Below are positions 14,702 through 22,105 of a stretch of DNA of 23,929 bases, in pieces; the stretch's first letter is position 1, and every line of letters starts with the position of its first letter. Source of the stretch: CAZCZR01 sp964503455 (GTDB lineage Bacteria; Bacillota; Clostridia; UBA1381); assembly GCA_964503455.1 (NCBI GenBank), contig CAZCZR010000018.1, positions 1-23,929 of the forward strand, given 5' to 3'. The position numbers and the translations under genes were made by a program. The notes beneath the pieces are model-generated. The model was not told the DNA's origin, ran no database searches, and saw only the letters and a program-made list of their open reading frames with translations.

Positions 14702-14945
14702 AATTTACCTCCTCAATCCCTATCACTTTCGGAGTATAGTATGGATCTATCGGTTGACCACTTGTACTCCTCTACATTGTATTCCTTTTCCCCTTCGGGG
14801 CTTCCCTTTTCAGAAATGTCCCGCACACAGCGATGACCCTGCCGGATATACCGGAGGGCTTGCCGGACGTTTCAGCAAAGCCTTATGCCTCACTGAAACA
14901 TCTCTTGTATATACGGATCGCCCGACCCGTATGCTTTTAAGCCGA
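14702..14945 (-). promoter_or_regulatory. 244-bp hairpin-rich spacer between rpsN and rpsH
   Basis: No coding frame with a ribosome site is convincing here. In transcription order the RNA can form ATACGG/CCGTAT (14932-14927 with 14916-14911), GTTTCAG/CTGAAAC (14899-14893 with 14875-14869), a CCCU-CCGG/CCGG-(C)-AGGG stem (14858-14837) and a CCCC-GAA-GGGG hairpin (14800-14790). Near 14724-14755 there is also a weak promoter-like pair, TGGTCA and TATACT with 17 nt between. Candidate S8 autoregulatory target or internal promoter region; function inferred from position only. Confidence 0.45.
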
Positions 14946-15131
14946 TTACCAGCTTGCTTTTCTGACACCGGGGATCTGTCCCTTATAAGCCAGCTCTCTG
15001 AAGCAGATACGGCAGATGCCGAACTTTCTCAAATATGCGTGAGGTCTGCCGCAGATTTTGCATCTTGTGTAAGCCTGAGTAGAAAACTTGGGTGTTCTCT
15101 GCTGCTTAATTTTCATAGATTTCTTAGCCAT
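14946..15131 (-). CDS. rpsN: 30S ribosomal protein S14, zinc-binding type
   Basis: S14 is a 30S head protein near the A and P sites. The 61-residue short form carries four zinc cysteines, C24, C27, C40 and C43 (RCKICGRP, GICRICFRE), and ends GVRKASW, so it is the zinc-dependent type Z paralogue rather than the longer zinc-free form. ATG at 15131 follows AAGGAGG, 18 nt after rplE. Confidence 0.98.
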   Translation of the reverse strand: MAKKSMKIKQQRTPKFSTQAYTRCKICGRPHAYLRKFGICRICFRELAYKGQIPGVRKASW

Positions 15132-15149
15132 GTCATATCCTCCTTACAC

Positions 15150-15689
15150 TTACGCGCTGAACGGAGCGCCCATCAGCTTCAGCAGCTCGCGGCCCTCTTC
15201 GTCCGTCTTTGCCGTTGTCGTAAACGCGATATCCATACCTCTGATCTTGTCGATCTTGTCGTAATCGATCTCAGGGAATATAAGCTGTTCCTTGACGCCC
15301 ATCGCGTAATTGCCTCTGCCGTCAAAGCCGTTGGGGTTTATGCCTCTGAAGTCACGAACTCTGGGCAGAGCAACGTTGAACAATCTGTCCAAAAACTCAT
15401 ACATCCTGTCAGATCTGAGCGTTACCTTACAGCCGATGTTCATTCCCTCTCTCAGCTTAAAGTTAGCGACTGACTTTCTTGCCTTTGTAACTATGGGCTT
15501 CTGACCCGTGATCTTTGCCAGATCTCCGCAAGCGGCCTCAATAGCCTTGGGGTTTTCTCTTGCTTCGCCCATACCGATGTTTATAACGATTTTTTCAAGC
15601 TTCGGTATCTGCATAACGCTCTTGTAACCGAACTTCTGCATCAGAGCCGGAGCAACTTCCTTGTTATACTTTTCCTGCATTCTGCTCAT
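15150..15689 (-). CDS. rplE: 50S ribosomal protein L5
   Basis: L5 binds 5S rRNA and contacts P-site tRNA in the central protuberance. The 179-residue protein begins MSRMQEKYNKEVAPALM and includes KLEKIVINIGMGEA, GQKPIVTKARKSVANFKLREG and RDFRGINPNGFDGRGNYAMG. Length is typical. ATG at 15689 has AGGAGG 12 nt upstream; the second ATG three codons in is possible but the family N-terminus favours the first. Confidence 0.98.
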   Translation of the reverse strand: MSRMQEKYNKEVAPALMQKFGYKSVMQIPKLEKIVINIGMGEARENPKAIEAACGDLAKITGQKPIVTKARKSVANFKLREGMNIGCKVTLRSDRMYEFLDRLFNVALPRVRDFRGINPNGFDGRGNYAMGVKEQLIFPEIDYDKIDKIRGMDIAFTTTAKTDEEGRELLKLMGAPFSA

Positions 15690-15714
15690 TGTATGAATTT
15701 ACCTCCTCTCGAAA

Positions 15715-16038
15715 TTAATCGTTAAATATCTCTTTGCACTTTTTGCAGTATCTTGCCTTCGAGCCGTCCTCAAGGATCTGAACGCCCGTTCTTACGCCCT
15801 TGCCGCACTTGGGGCATACGCGAAGAACGTTTGAAGCGTCTATAGCGGCTTCCATCTCGATGATGCCGCTTGTCTGACCCTGCATTCTTGCCTTCTGATG
15901 CTTCTTGACCATTGCAACGCCCTCAACTATGACCCTGTTTTTTGAAGGAATAGCCGTTGTGACCTTGCCCTGCTTGCCTTTATCTTTGCCTGCGATGACC
16001 TCAACGAGGTCGCCGCGCTTTATATGCATTTTATTCAT
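15715..16038 (-). CDS. rplX: 50S ribosomal protein L24 with zinc-ribbon-like C-terminus
   Basis: L24 starts 50S assembly. The 107-residue protein has the N-terminal KOW motif (GDLVEVIAGKDKGKQGKV at ~9-26) and VEGVAMVKKHQKA. The C-terminal half has two cysteine pairs, CPKC and CKKC, spaced like a zinc ribbon, as found in many Clostridia and absent from E. coli L24. ATG at 16038 follows GGGAGG at 9 nt; a second ATG lies at 16029. It is 16 nt after rplN. Confidence 0.97.
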   Translation of the reverse strand: MNKMHIKRGDLVEVIAGKDKGKQGKVTTAIPSKNRVIVEGVAMVKKHQKARMQGQTSGIIEMEAAIDASNVLRVCPKCGKGVRTGVQILEDGSKARYCKKCKEIFND

Positions 16039-16054
16039 TGCCTATATCCTCCCA

Positions 16055-16423
16055 TTAAAGAACTTCCGGAGCCAATGACAAAATCTTCATGTACTCTTTA
16101 TCTCTCAGCTCCCTTGCTACCGGACCGAAGATACGAGTACCTCTGGGGTTTTTATCATCTCTTACAATTACTGCTGCATTTTCATCAAATCTTATATATG
16201 AGCCGTCAGCACGCTTTGACTCTTTAACTGTTCTGACCACAACAGCCTTTACAACGTCGCCCTTTTTAACAACGCCGCCCGGCGTTGCCTTTTTAACGCT
16301 GCAAATGATTTCATCGCCAACCGACGCATATCTCTTCTTCGAGCCGCCCATAACACGGATACACATAACTTCCTTAGCACCCGTATTGTCAGCCACTTTC
16401 AGACGTGTTTGTTGTTGAATCAT
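16055..16423 (-). CDS. rplN: 50S ribosomal protein L14
   Basis: L14 forms intersubunit bridge B8 and binds the silencing factor RsfS in other bacteria. The 122-residue beta-barrel protein starts MIQQQTRLKVADNTGAKEVM and contains the family ATPGGVVKKGDVVKAVVVRT stretch and DENAAVIV; it ends MKILSLAPEVL. Length is exact for the family. ATG at 16423 follows AGGAGG, 26 nt after rpsQ. Confidence 0.98.
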   Translation of the reverse strand: MIQQQTRLKVADNTGAKEVMCIRVMGGSKKRYASVGDEIICSVKKATPGGVVKKGDVVKAVVVRTVKESKRADGSYIRFDENAAVIVRDDKNPRGTRIFGPVARELRDKEYMKILSLAPEVL

Positions 16424-16449
16424 TTAAACTTCCTCCTATCCGGCTAATA

Positions 16450-16707
16450 TTACTGTGCTTTTTCCACGATTTCAACCAATCTCCATCTCTTGTCCTTTGA
16501 CAGAGGTCTGGTTTCCATAACCTTTACCTTATCGCCCTTGGCGCATTCGTTATTCTCATCGTGAGCCTTCAATTTATATGTGCTCTTTACGATTTTTCCG
16601 TAAAGAGGGTGCTTCTTGCTTTCCTCAATAGCAACAACGATAGTCTTATCCATCTTATTGCTTATTACCTTGCCGATCTTTACCTTGCGGCTGTTTCTTT
16701 CTTCCAC
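16450..16707 (-). CDS. rpsQ: 30S ribosomal protein S17 (GTG start)
   Basis: S17 is a primary 16S rRNA binder with an OB fold. The 85-residue protein includes RKVKIGKVISNKMDKTIVV, HPLYGKIVKSTYKLKAHDE and GDKVKVMETRPLSKDKRW. The start is GTG at 16707, 9 nt after AGGAGG; no ATG lies closer. It follows rpmC by 51 nt, one of the looser gaps in this part of the operon. Confidence 0.97.
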   Translation of the reverse strand: MEERNSRKVKIGKVISNKMDKTIVVAIEESKKHPLYGKIVKSTYKLKAHDENNECAKGDKVKVMETRPLSKDKRWRLVEIVEKAQ

Positions 16708-16758
16708 TGGTAAGTGCCTCCTTCCATACGATCTGTACTGTATACCGGATCAACCGCA

Positions 16759-16962
16759 TCAAACTGCGGAATCGTTGATTGCTCTTTCCTGAATGATGGT
16801 CAATATACGAGCAATAGTCTTTTTAACGTCACCGATTCTCTTCGGATTTTCCAACTGGTTGATCGCGTTTTGAAATCTCAGATTGAACAGCTCCTGCTTA
16901 GCCTCCGCCAGCTTATCCTGCAGCTCATCTGTTGAAAGTTCTCTAAGCTCATTTATTTTCAT
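16759..16962 (-). CDS. rpmC: 50S ribosomal protein L29
   Basis: L29 lies at the tunnel exit next to L23, near the SRP and trigger factor docking site. The 67-residue helical-hairpin protein begins MKINELRELSTDELQDKLAE and has ELFNLRFQNAINQLENPKRI, the family signature. ATG at 16962 lies 2 nt after the rplP stop, with its ribosome site (AGGATGG) inside the rplP end, so translation is coupled. Confidence 0.98.
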   Translation of the reverse strand: MKINELRELSTDELQDKLAEAKQELFNLRFQNAINQLENPKRIGDVKKTIARILTIIQERAINDSAV

Positions 16963-16964
16963 TC

Positions 16965-17387
16965 TTATTCACCATCCTCTGCTGTGCGGGCAACGAACTT
17001 GCACTTGATCGGCAGCTTGTGCATCGCAAGACGCATAGCTTCTTTCGCTGTCTCCTCGGGAACGCCGGCGATCTCAAACAGAACTCTGCCCGGCTTTACT
17101 ACTGATACCCAGTACTCAGGCGAACCTTTACCGGAACCCATTCGTGTTTCGGCAGGCTTTCTTGTCACGGGCTTGTCGGGGAAGATCTTTATCCAAACCT
17201 TACCGCCTCTTTTTGTATATCTTGTCATGGCGATACGGGCAGCCTCGATCTGTCTGGAGGTTATCCATGCCGGCTCAAGAGCCTGCAGGCCGTACTCGCC
17301 GTCCGATACAACGTTACCGCGTGTTGCCTTACCCTTCATTCTTCCGCGCATTACGCGTCTGTATTTTACTCTTTTAGGTAATAACAT
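16965..17387 (-). CDS. rplP: 50S ribosomal protein L16
   Basis: L16 contacts the A-site tRNA and helps shape the peptidyl transferase surroundings. The 140-residue protein starts MLLPKRVKYRRVMRGRMKG and contains GEYGLQALEPAWITSRQIEAAR, RGGKVWIKIFPDKPVT, and RMGSGKGSPEYWVSVVKPG. The ATG overlaps the rpsC stop by one base (TAATG), so it is tightly coupled to rpsC. Confidence 0.98.
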   Translation of the reverse strand: MLLPKRVKYRRVMRGRMKGKATRGNVVSDGEYGLQALEPAWITSRQIEAARIAMTRYTKRGGKVWIKIFPDKPVTRKPAETRMGSGKGSPEYWVSVVKPGRVLFEIAGVPEETAKEAMRLAMHKLPIKCKFVARTAEDGE

Positions 17388-18133
17388 TACTGTCTGCCTC
17401 CTCTCGGTCTTCTTTCGCCTCTCGAGTCGGATCTTCTTCTGTCGGATCTTCTTCTGTCGTTTCTTCTTTCCTGAGGCTTTTCAATATCAGACTGGAGCTT
17501 CTTTGAATCATTAAGAACCTCGCCCTTATAGATCCATACCTTTACTCCGAGGATACCGTATGTCGTCTTTGCCTCCGCAAAACCGTAGTCAATATCCGCT
17601 CTGATAGTCTGAAGAGGGATCGTACCCTCGTGATACTGCTCTGTTCTTGCGATCTCGGCGCCGCCTACACGACCCGCAACAGCCGTCTTGATACCCTTTG
17701 CGCCAAGCTTCATAGCTCTGCCCATAACCTGCTTCATAGCTCTTCTGAACGAGATACGTCTTTCGAGCTGAGCGGCGATATTTTCAGCAACCAGCTGAGC
17801 ATTCATATCAGGCTGTCTTACCTCTGTGATATTAACGTTTACCGTCTTGCCGATCATCTTTTCAATCTGAGCCTTGAGCTTGTCGATCTCCGAGCCGCCC
17901 TTGCCTATGATAAGACCCGGCTTCGCCGCATAGATCGTGATCCTTACGACGTTTGTTCTCTCTATGCCGATCTTCGCAACGCCCGCATCATAGCAGGTAT
18001 TCTTAATAAACTTTCTGATATTGTAATCTTCGACCAGCTGATCTCCAAATTCCTTCTTACCCGCAAACCATTTAGAGTCCCAGTCCTTGATAACGCCGAC
18101 TCTAAGGCCATGAGGATTAACTTTTTGTCCCAT
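17387..18133 (-). CDS. rpsC: 30S ribosomal protein S3 with Arg-rich tail
   Basis: S3 lines the mRNA entry tunnel on the 30S head. The 248-residue protein starts MGQKVNPHGLRVGVIKDWDS, has a KH type 2 domain at ~38-106 (motif GLIIGKGGSEIDKL) and the S3 C-terminal domain (GRVGGAEIARTEQYHEGTIP). It ends in a tail rich in Arg, Asp and Ser with a short repeat (RRRSDRRRSDSRGE), coded by repeated DNA near 17405-17470. ATG follows AAGGAGG, 14 nt after rplV. Confidence 0.98.
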   Translation of the reverse strand: MGQKVNPHGLRVGVIKDWDSKWFAGKKEFGDQLVEDYNIRKFIKNTCYDAGVAKIGIERTNVVRITIYAAKPGLIIGKGGSEIDKLKAQIEKMIGKTVNVNITEVRQPDMNAQLVAENIAAQLERRISFRRAMKQVMGRAMKLGAKGIKTAVAGRVGGAEIARTEQYHEGTIPLQTIRADIDYGFAEAKTTYGILGVKVWIYKGEVLNDSKKLQSDIEKPQERRNDRRRSDRRRSDSRGERRPRGGRQ

Positions 18134-18147
18134 AATTAACCTCCTTA

Positions 18148-18486
18148 TCAGTCTTCCAGTTCCTTTAATACCAAGGTAACGTGACTGGTTCTCTTCAAGA
18201 TTTTGAATGCTCTGCCCTGCGCGTGCGGCTGGATTCTCTTAAGTGTCGGTCCCGCCGTTGCAAAACATTCCGCTACATATAATTTATCCCTATCCATGCT
18301 GTGGTTATTCTCGGCATTAGCCATAGCCGAATCCAACAGCTTTATGAGATACTCGCTTGCCGACTTATGCGTGTTCATAAGAATACCCTTGGCAACATCA
18401 GCCTTCTGATTTCTGATAAGATCAAGCACGATCTTCATCTTTCTGGGTGAAATACGAGCATATCTCAATACTGCGCGTGCTTCCAT
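18148..18486 (-). CDS. rplV: 50S ribosomal protein L22
   Basis: L22 lines the peptide exit tunnel with a long beta-hairpin, the site of some macrolide-resistance changes. The 112-residue protein starts MEARAVLRYARISPRKMK and contains the hairpin region (GPTLKRIQPHAQGRAFKILK) without any insertion. It ends LVLKELED. ATG at 18486 follows AAGGAGG. Confidence 0.98.
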   Translation of the reverse strand: MEARAVLRYARISPRKMKIVLDLIRNQKADVAKGILMNTHKSASEYLIKLLDSAMANAENNHSMDRDKLYVAECFATAGPTLKRIQPHAQGRAFKILKRTSHVTLVLKELED

Positions 18487-18531
18487 TAGGATTCCTCCTT
18501 CCGAATATTTAAATGCCTGTGATTATTAAAC

Positions 18532-18804
18532 TTACTTGCTGGTCTTTGCTCCGGCGTGACCTCTGTAGGTTCTTGTGGGAGCGAACTCACCGAGTCTGTG
18601 ACCTACCATGTCCTCGTTGATGAATACCGGAACGTGCTTTCTGCCGTCATGAACAGCTATCGTGTGACCAACCATCTCCGGGAAAATTGTGGATGCTCTT
18701 GACCAAGTCTTGATGACTTTCTTTTCATTCTTCTCGTTCATAGCGTCTATTCTGTTTATCAGGCGCTCTTCCACAAAAGGTCCCTTTTTAAGTGATCTGC
18801 CCAT
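18532..18804 (-). CDS. rpsS: 30S ribosomal protein S19
   Basis: S19 is a 30S head protein that pairs with S13 and contacts tRNA in bridge B1. The 90-residue protein starts MGRSLKKGPFVEERL and contains TWSRASTIFPEMVGHTIAVH, followed by HRLGEFAPTRTYRGH. ATG at 18804 follows AGGAGG, 42 nt after rplB. Confidence 0.98.
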   Translation of the reverse strand: MGRSLKKGPFVEERLINRIDAMNEKNEKKVIKTWSRASTIFPEMVGHTIAVHDGRKHVPVFINEDMVGHRLGEFAPTRTYRGHAGAKTSK

Positions 18805-18846
18805 GTTTGTTCCTCCTTTTCTTGGAAAACTTCTATAGAAACTCTG

Positions 18847-19680
18847 TTATTTGGCGTTTCTTCTCTTAACGATAAACTTATCCGTTCTGTTCTTGGTCTT
18901 TCTGGTCTTATAACCCAACGCAGGCTTGCCCCACGGTGTTACAGGCGCCGGACGTCCGATAGGCGACTTGCCCTCGCCGCCGCCGTGCGGGTGATCGTTC
19001 GGGTTCATTACAACGCCGCGGACTGTCGGTCTCCAGCCCATGTGACGCTTTCTGCCGGCTTTACCGATAGAAATATTCTCATGCTGCTGATTGCCTACTA
19101 TGCCGATGGTAGCCTTGCAGTCAAGACGAACCATTCTTACCTCGCCCGACGGAAGTCTTACCTGAGCGTATCCGTTTTCCTTCGCCATAAGCTGCGCCGA
19201 GTTGCCCGCGCTTCTTACAAGCTGAGCGCCCTTGCCGGGATAAAGCTCAATATTGTGAATAAGCGTACCTACGGGAATATCCTCGATAAACAGCGCGTTG
19301 CCCGGCTTTATATCTGCGCCCTTGCCGCTTACTACGACATCGCCGTCCGTAAGTCCGAGAGGCGCTATGATGTATGCCTTCTCTCCGTCCTCATATTGGA
19401 TCAGAGCGATGTTTGCCGATCTGTTCGGGTCATATTCGATACCGATAACAGTCGCGTTCATACCGTCTTTATTTCTCTTGAAATCTATTATTGTGTACTT
19501 TCTTCTGTTGCCGCCGCGTCTGTGACGGACCGTTATTCTGCCGTATGAGTTTCTGCCGGCGTTCTTCTTCTTTGTATCAAGCAATGAACGCTCAGGCTCG
19601 CTCTTTGTGATCTCGGCGAAATCCGAAACTGTCATAAATCTTCTGGCAGGCGAAGTAGGATTATACTTTTTTATAGCCAT
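18847..19680 (-). CDS. rplB: 50S ribosomal protein L2
   Basis: L2 is needed for subunit association and peptidyl transfer. The 277-residue protein starts MAIKKYNPTSPARRFMTV, has the RNA-binding OB/SH3 domains (GRITVRHRRGGNRRKY; DIPVGTLIHNIELYPGKGAQ) and the C-terminal NPNDHPHGGGEG motif with the conserved His near the catalytic centre. The end is RTDKFIVKRR. ATG at 19680 follows AAGGAGT; rplW ends 45 nt upstream. Confidence 0.98.
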   Translation of the reverse strand: MAIKKYNPTSPARRFMTVSDFAEITKSEPERSLLDTKKKNAGRNSYGRITVRHRRGGNRRKYTIIDFKRNKDGMNATVIGIEYDPNRSANIALIQYEDGEKAYIIAPLGLTDGDVVVSGKGADIKPGNALFIEDIPVGTLIHNIELYPGKGAQLVRSAGNSAQLMAKENGYAQVRLPSGEVRMVRLDCKATIGIVGNQQHENISIGKAGRKRHMGWRPTVRGVVMNPNDHPHGGGEGKSPIGRPAPVTPWGKPALGYKTRKTKNRTDKFIVKRRNAK

Positions 19681-19725
19681 GATCCTTTTTCACTCCTTAT
19701 CTTTCAAACTGCGTGTCCGTTCCGA

Positions 19726-20028
19726 TTACATCTCGAAGAATTCGATAGGCTTTGAATCCTGTGTAAGAGTTACTACAGCCTTTTTCCAATCGGGTCTCTT
19801 GCCCTCGCTGCGGCCCATTCTCTTGACCTTGCCCACAACGTTCATGGTGTTTACCGCCTTAACCTTAACGCCGAAAACTTCTTCTACAGCCTTTTTGATC
19901 TCTACCTTGTTGGCTGTCTTTGCCACCTCGAAGGTGTACTTGTTTATTTCCTCGCCGGCTCTGTTGTATTCAGCCTGCATTGACTTTTCAGTGATGATAG
20001 GTCTTCTTAATATATCGTATGAATTCAT
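19726..20028 (-). CDS. rplW: 50S ribosomal protein L23
   Basis: L23 forms the tunnel-exit docking site for SRP, trigger factor and SecY. The 100-residue protein starts MNSYDILRRPIITEKSM and contains KYTFEVAKTANKVEIKKAVE and FGVKVKAVNTMN. The ATG overlaps the rplD stop by one base (TAATG) and uses a GGAGGT site inside rplD, so the two are coupled. Confidence 0.98.
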   Translation of the reverse strand: MNSYDILRRPIITEKSMQAEYNRAGEEINKYTFEVAKTANKVEIKKAVEEVFGVKVKAVNTMNVVGKVKRMGRSEGKRPDWKKAVVTLTQDSKPIEFFEM

Positions 20029-20651
20029 TACCTAAGCACCTCCTCGATTTTTTCGACCGCTTCCTTGGAGATGATGAACTTTTCATGGTTCAGTACATCA
20101 TATGTGTTCAGCGTACCGAGATGAGTCGGGGTAACACCCTTGATGTTTCTCGCCGACTTATAGATATTGGCGTCCGCGTTCTCTGTAACGATGAGCGCCT
20201 TGCCCGTTACTTCCATTCCCTTAAGCATAGCCGCGATAGCCGAGGTCTTGATCTGGTCAAGCTTCAGATCCTCGACAACATATACGTCATAGGAATTATA
20301 TTTAGCCGATAAAGCCGACTTGAGCGCAAGTCTCTTTACCTTTTTGTTAAGCGTGTAATTATACTTTCTGGGTTTGGGGCCGAGCGCAACGCCGCCGCCT
20401 GTCCACTGGGGCGCTCTTATCGAGCCCTGTCTTGCGCGGCCCGTGCCCTTCTGTCTCCAAGGCTTTGCTCCGCCGCCGCGAACCTCTGTACGGGTCTTTG
20501 TAGACTGTGTACCCTGTCTTTGGTTTGCGAGATAATTCTTTACGACCTCGTGAAGAACCGGTACGTTTACCTCCTGAGCGAAGAACGCGTCGGATATCTC
20601 CATTCTGCCCGTTTTCTCGCCTTTCATATTATATAAAGCCGCTACTGGCAT
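20028..20651 (-). CDS. rplD: 50S ribosomal protein L4
   Basis: L4 lines the exit tunnel and in E. coli represses the S10 operon both by transcription termination in the leader and at translation. The 207-residue protein has the tunnel loop KPWRQKGTGRARQGS without insertion and the FSL-like SALSAKYNSYDVYVVEDL region. A similar L4-leader circuit is possible here, given the terminator-like hairpin upstream of rpsJ, but is unproven. ATG at 20651 follows AAAGGAGG. Confidence 0.98.
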   Translation of the reverse strand: MPVAALYNMKGEKTGRMEISDAFFAQEVNVPVLHEVVKNYLANQRQGTQSTKTRTEVRGGGAKPWRQKGTGRARQGSIRAPQWTGGGVALGPKPRKYNYTLNKKVKRLALKSALSAKYNSYDVYVVEDLKLDQIKTSAIAAMLKGMEVTGKALIVTENADANIYKSARNIKGVTPTHLGTLNTYDVLNHEKFIISKEAVEKIEEVLR

Positions 20652-20682
20652 AGTGATTTCCTCCTTTCCAACAAACCTTTAC

Positions 20683-21312
20683 TTATGCTTTGACGCCGTT
20701 TCTTACGGTAACAAGACCGCCCTTGCTGCCGGGAACCGCGCCCTTAACCAAGATCAGATTGTCGTCCGCCAGAACCTTAACGACTTCAAGATTCTGGACC
20801 GTAACCTTCTTGACACCCATGTGTCCGGGAAGCTTCTTGCCCTTCATAACTCGTCCGGGGCTTGAGCAGTTACCCATTGAACCGGAAACTCTCTTACTCT
20901 TTGAACCGTGAGTCATAGGACCTCTGTGCAGGCCCCATCTTTTCATAGGTCCGGCAAAACCGTGACCCTTTGAGATGCCTGTTACATCGATCTTATCGCC
21001 GGCTTCAAATACATCGGCCTTGATCTCCGATCCGACCTCAAGCGCCGAAATATCGTCGAGTCTCAGCTCTCTGACATACTTTTTCAAAGCAGCCTCCGCC
21101 TTTGCGAAGTGACCCTTCTGCGGCTTGTTCATCTGCTTTTCCTTAGCTTCGCCGTAGCCTACCTGAACTGCGTCGTATCCGTCTGTGTCAACAGTCTTTT
21201 TCTGAAGAACAACGCACGGACCGGCCTGGATTACGGTAACGGGAATTACTTTTCCGTTTTCGCCAAAAATCTGCGTCATGCCGACTTTTGTGCCTAAAAT
21301 CGCTTTTTTCAT
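20683..21312 (-). CDS. rplC: 50S ribosomal protein L3
   Basis: L3 starts 50S assembly and reaches to the peptidyl transferase centre. The 209-residue protein starts MKKAILGTKVGMTQIFGE and has the long loop GPMKRWGLHRGPMTHGSKSK and GNCSSPGRVMKGKKLPGHMG, which bears the tip near 23S rRNA targeted by pleuromutilin-type resistance. ATG at 21312 follows TAAGGAGG. A 153-bp spacer with three hairpins separates it from rpsJ. Confidence 0.98.
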   Translation of the reverse strand: MKKAILGTKVGMTQIFGENGKVIPVTVIQAGPCVVLQKKTVDTDGYDAVQVGYGEAKEKQMNKPQKGHFAKAEAALKKYVRELRLDDISALEVGSEIKADVFEAGDKIDVTGISKGHGFAGPMKRWGLHRGPMTHGSKSKRVSGSMGNCSSPGRVMKGKKLPGHMGVKKVTVQNLEVVKVLADDNLILVKGAVPGSKGGLVTVRNGVKA

Positions 21313-21337
21313 GTTTTATCCTCCTTAACAGTTATTG

Positions 21338-21409
21338 GTTCCCCAAAAAGCAAACGGGAACATTACCTGCATCATAGCCCGAAGGCTACTGCAATAGGGC
21401 TTGCGCCCT
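21338..21409 (-). promoter_or_regulatory. Three-hairpin spacer between rpsJ and rplC
   Basis: In transcription order: AGGGC-GCAA-GCCCT (21409-21396, a GNRA tetraloop), UAGCC-UUCG-GGCUA (21388-21375, a UUCG tetraloop), and GTTCCC/GGGAAC (21361-21356 with 21343-21338). None is followed by a U-tract. Adjacent GNRA and UUCG hairpins suggest a stable folded RNA, possibly a ribosomal-protein binding or processing site. Confidence 0.5.
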
Positions 21410-21465
21410 CATATAAGCGGTGTGCGTTTTTGCTATATCGCAATGCCGCCTCAATCAACCGCGGG

Positions 21466-21777
21466 TTATTTCTGGACAACGTCTATGTCCACACCTGCGG
21501 GCAACTGCAATTTTACAAGCGTTTCCATGGTCTTTTCGCCGGGAACGTTTATGTCGATAAGTCTTTTGTGCGTTCTTCTTTCAAACTGCTCGCGCGAATC
21601 CTTATACTTGTGAACGGCGCGAAGGATAGTGATAATTTCCTTGTCTGTGGGCAGAGGGATCGGACCCGATACCTTTGCACCCGTTCTCTTTACGTTTTCA
21701 ACTATCTTCTCAGCAGCCTGATCAAGCACCACATGATCGTAAGCCTTCAGCTTTATTCTGATTTTGTTTGCTGCCAT
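21466..21777 (-). CDS. rpsJ: 30S ribosomal protein S10
   Basis: S10 is a 30S head protein and, with NusB, an antitermination factor. The 103-residue protein contains KIRIKLKAYDHVVLDQAAEK, GPIPLPTDKEIITI and KYKDSREQFERRTHKRLIDI, all standard. ATG at 21777 follows AAGGAGG. It is the first gene of the S10-spc-alpha cluster. No tuf, fusA or rpsL-rpsG lies immediately upstream. Confidence 0.98.
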   Translation of the reverse strand: MAANKIRIKLKAYDHVVLDQAAEKIVENVKRTGAKVSGPIPLPTDKEIITILRAVHKYKDSREQFERRTHKRLIDINVPGEKTMETLVKLQLPAGVDIDVVQK

Positions 21778-21886
21778 GTCTGTTTGCCTCCTTTTTGATA
21801 TTCAAACCTCCGCGCGTAACAGCGGAAGCCGTTCGTATATTATAGAATGTGTGAACCCACGACAGCTGCGAAAAACGCATAAAAAT

Positions 21887-21910
21887 AACCCGATGCCTAA
21901 AGGCTTCGGG
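21887..21910 (-). terminator. Terminator-like hairpin (candidate attenuator) in the S10 leader
   Basis: CCCGA plus GCCT pairs with AGGC plus TCGGG (21910-21889 on minus), a roughly 9-bp stem with one bulged A and an A on the other side, followed by TTATTTTTATG. It lies about 110 nt upstream of rpsJ and well downstream of the promoter, so it is suited to regulate read-through into the operon. Confidence 0.6.
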
Positions 21911-21919
21911 CATAGCAAG

Positions 21920-22099
21920 TCATTTTTCGCCGCAAAATCCCCTTTGCCGCAACAAAAGAGCGTAATTTTCAGCGTGACTGCCGCCCGGTTTCATGAATCG
22001 GACAATCTCCACGGAAAAACCGGCATAGCCGCAACCTCCCGCTTCATCGTTTGTCTTCGGGAATATAGGTCTTACGGCCCGCTTTCCCGCGTCACAACA
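21920..22099 (-). promoter_or_regulatory. Upstream part of the long S10 operon leader RNA
   Basis: From the predicted start near 22099 to rpsJ is about 320 nt without an established gene. This part includes a perfect CCGGTTT/AAACCGG stem (22023-22017 with 21991-21985) and several G-rich segments. A short frame (21994-21920, 24 codons plus stop) ends just before the terminator-like hairpin; its ribosome site is weak. The layout resembles r-protein leader attenuators in general; I cannot assign a named family. Confidence 0.5.
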
Positions 22100-22105
22100 T
22101 TTAAT

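Noticed and set aside
14577..15473. Plus-strand open frame of 298 codons spanning rpsH, rpsN and rplE
   Set aside because: It is the antisense shadow of three certain ribosomal protein genes plus their spacer; the composition is not protein-like.
17405..17470. Short tandem DNA repeats near the rpsC end, possible CRISPR-like or VNTR
   Set aside because: They are coding repeats for the Arg/Asp/Ser tail of S3, with no spacer structure.
21839..21844. A second TATAAT between the S10 attenuator-like hairpin and rpsJ
   Set aside because: No acceptable -35 at 16-19 nt and no extended -10, so I do not call a promoter; start-site mapping could change this.
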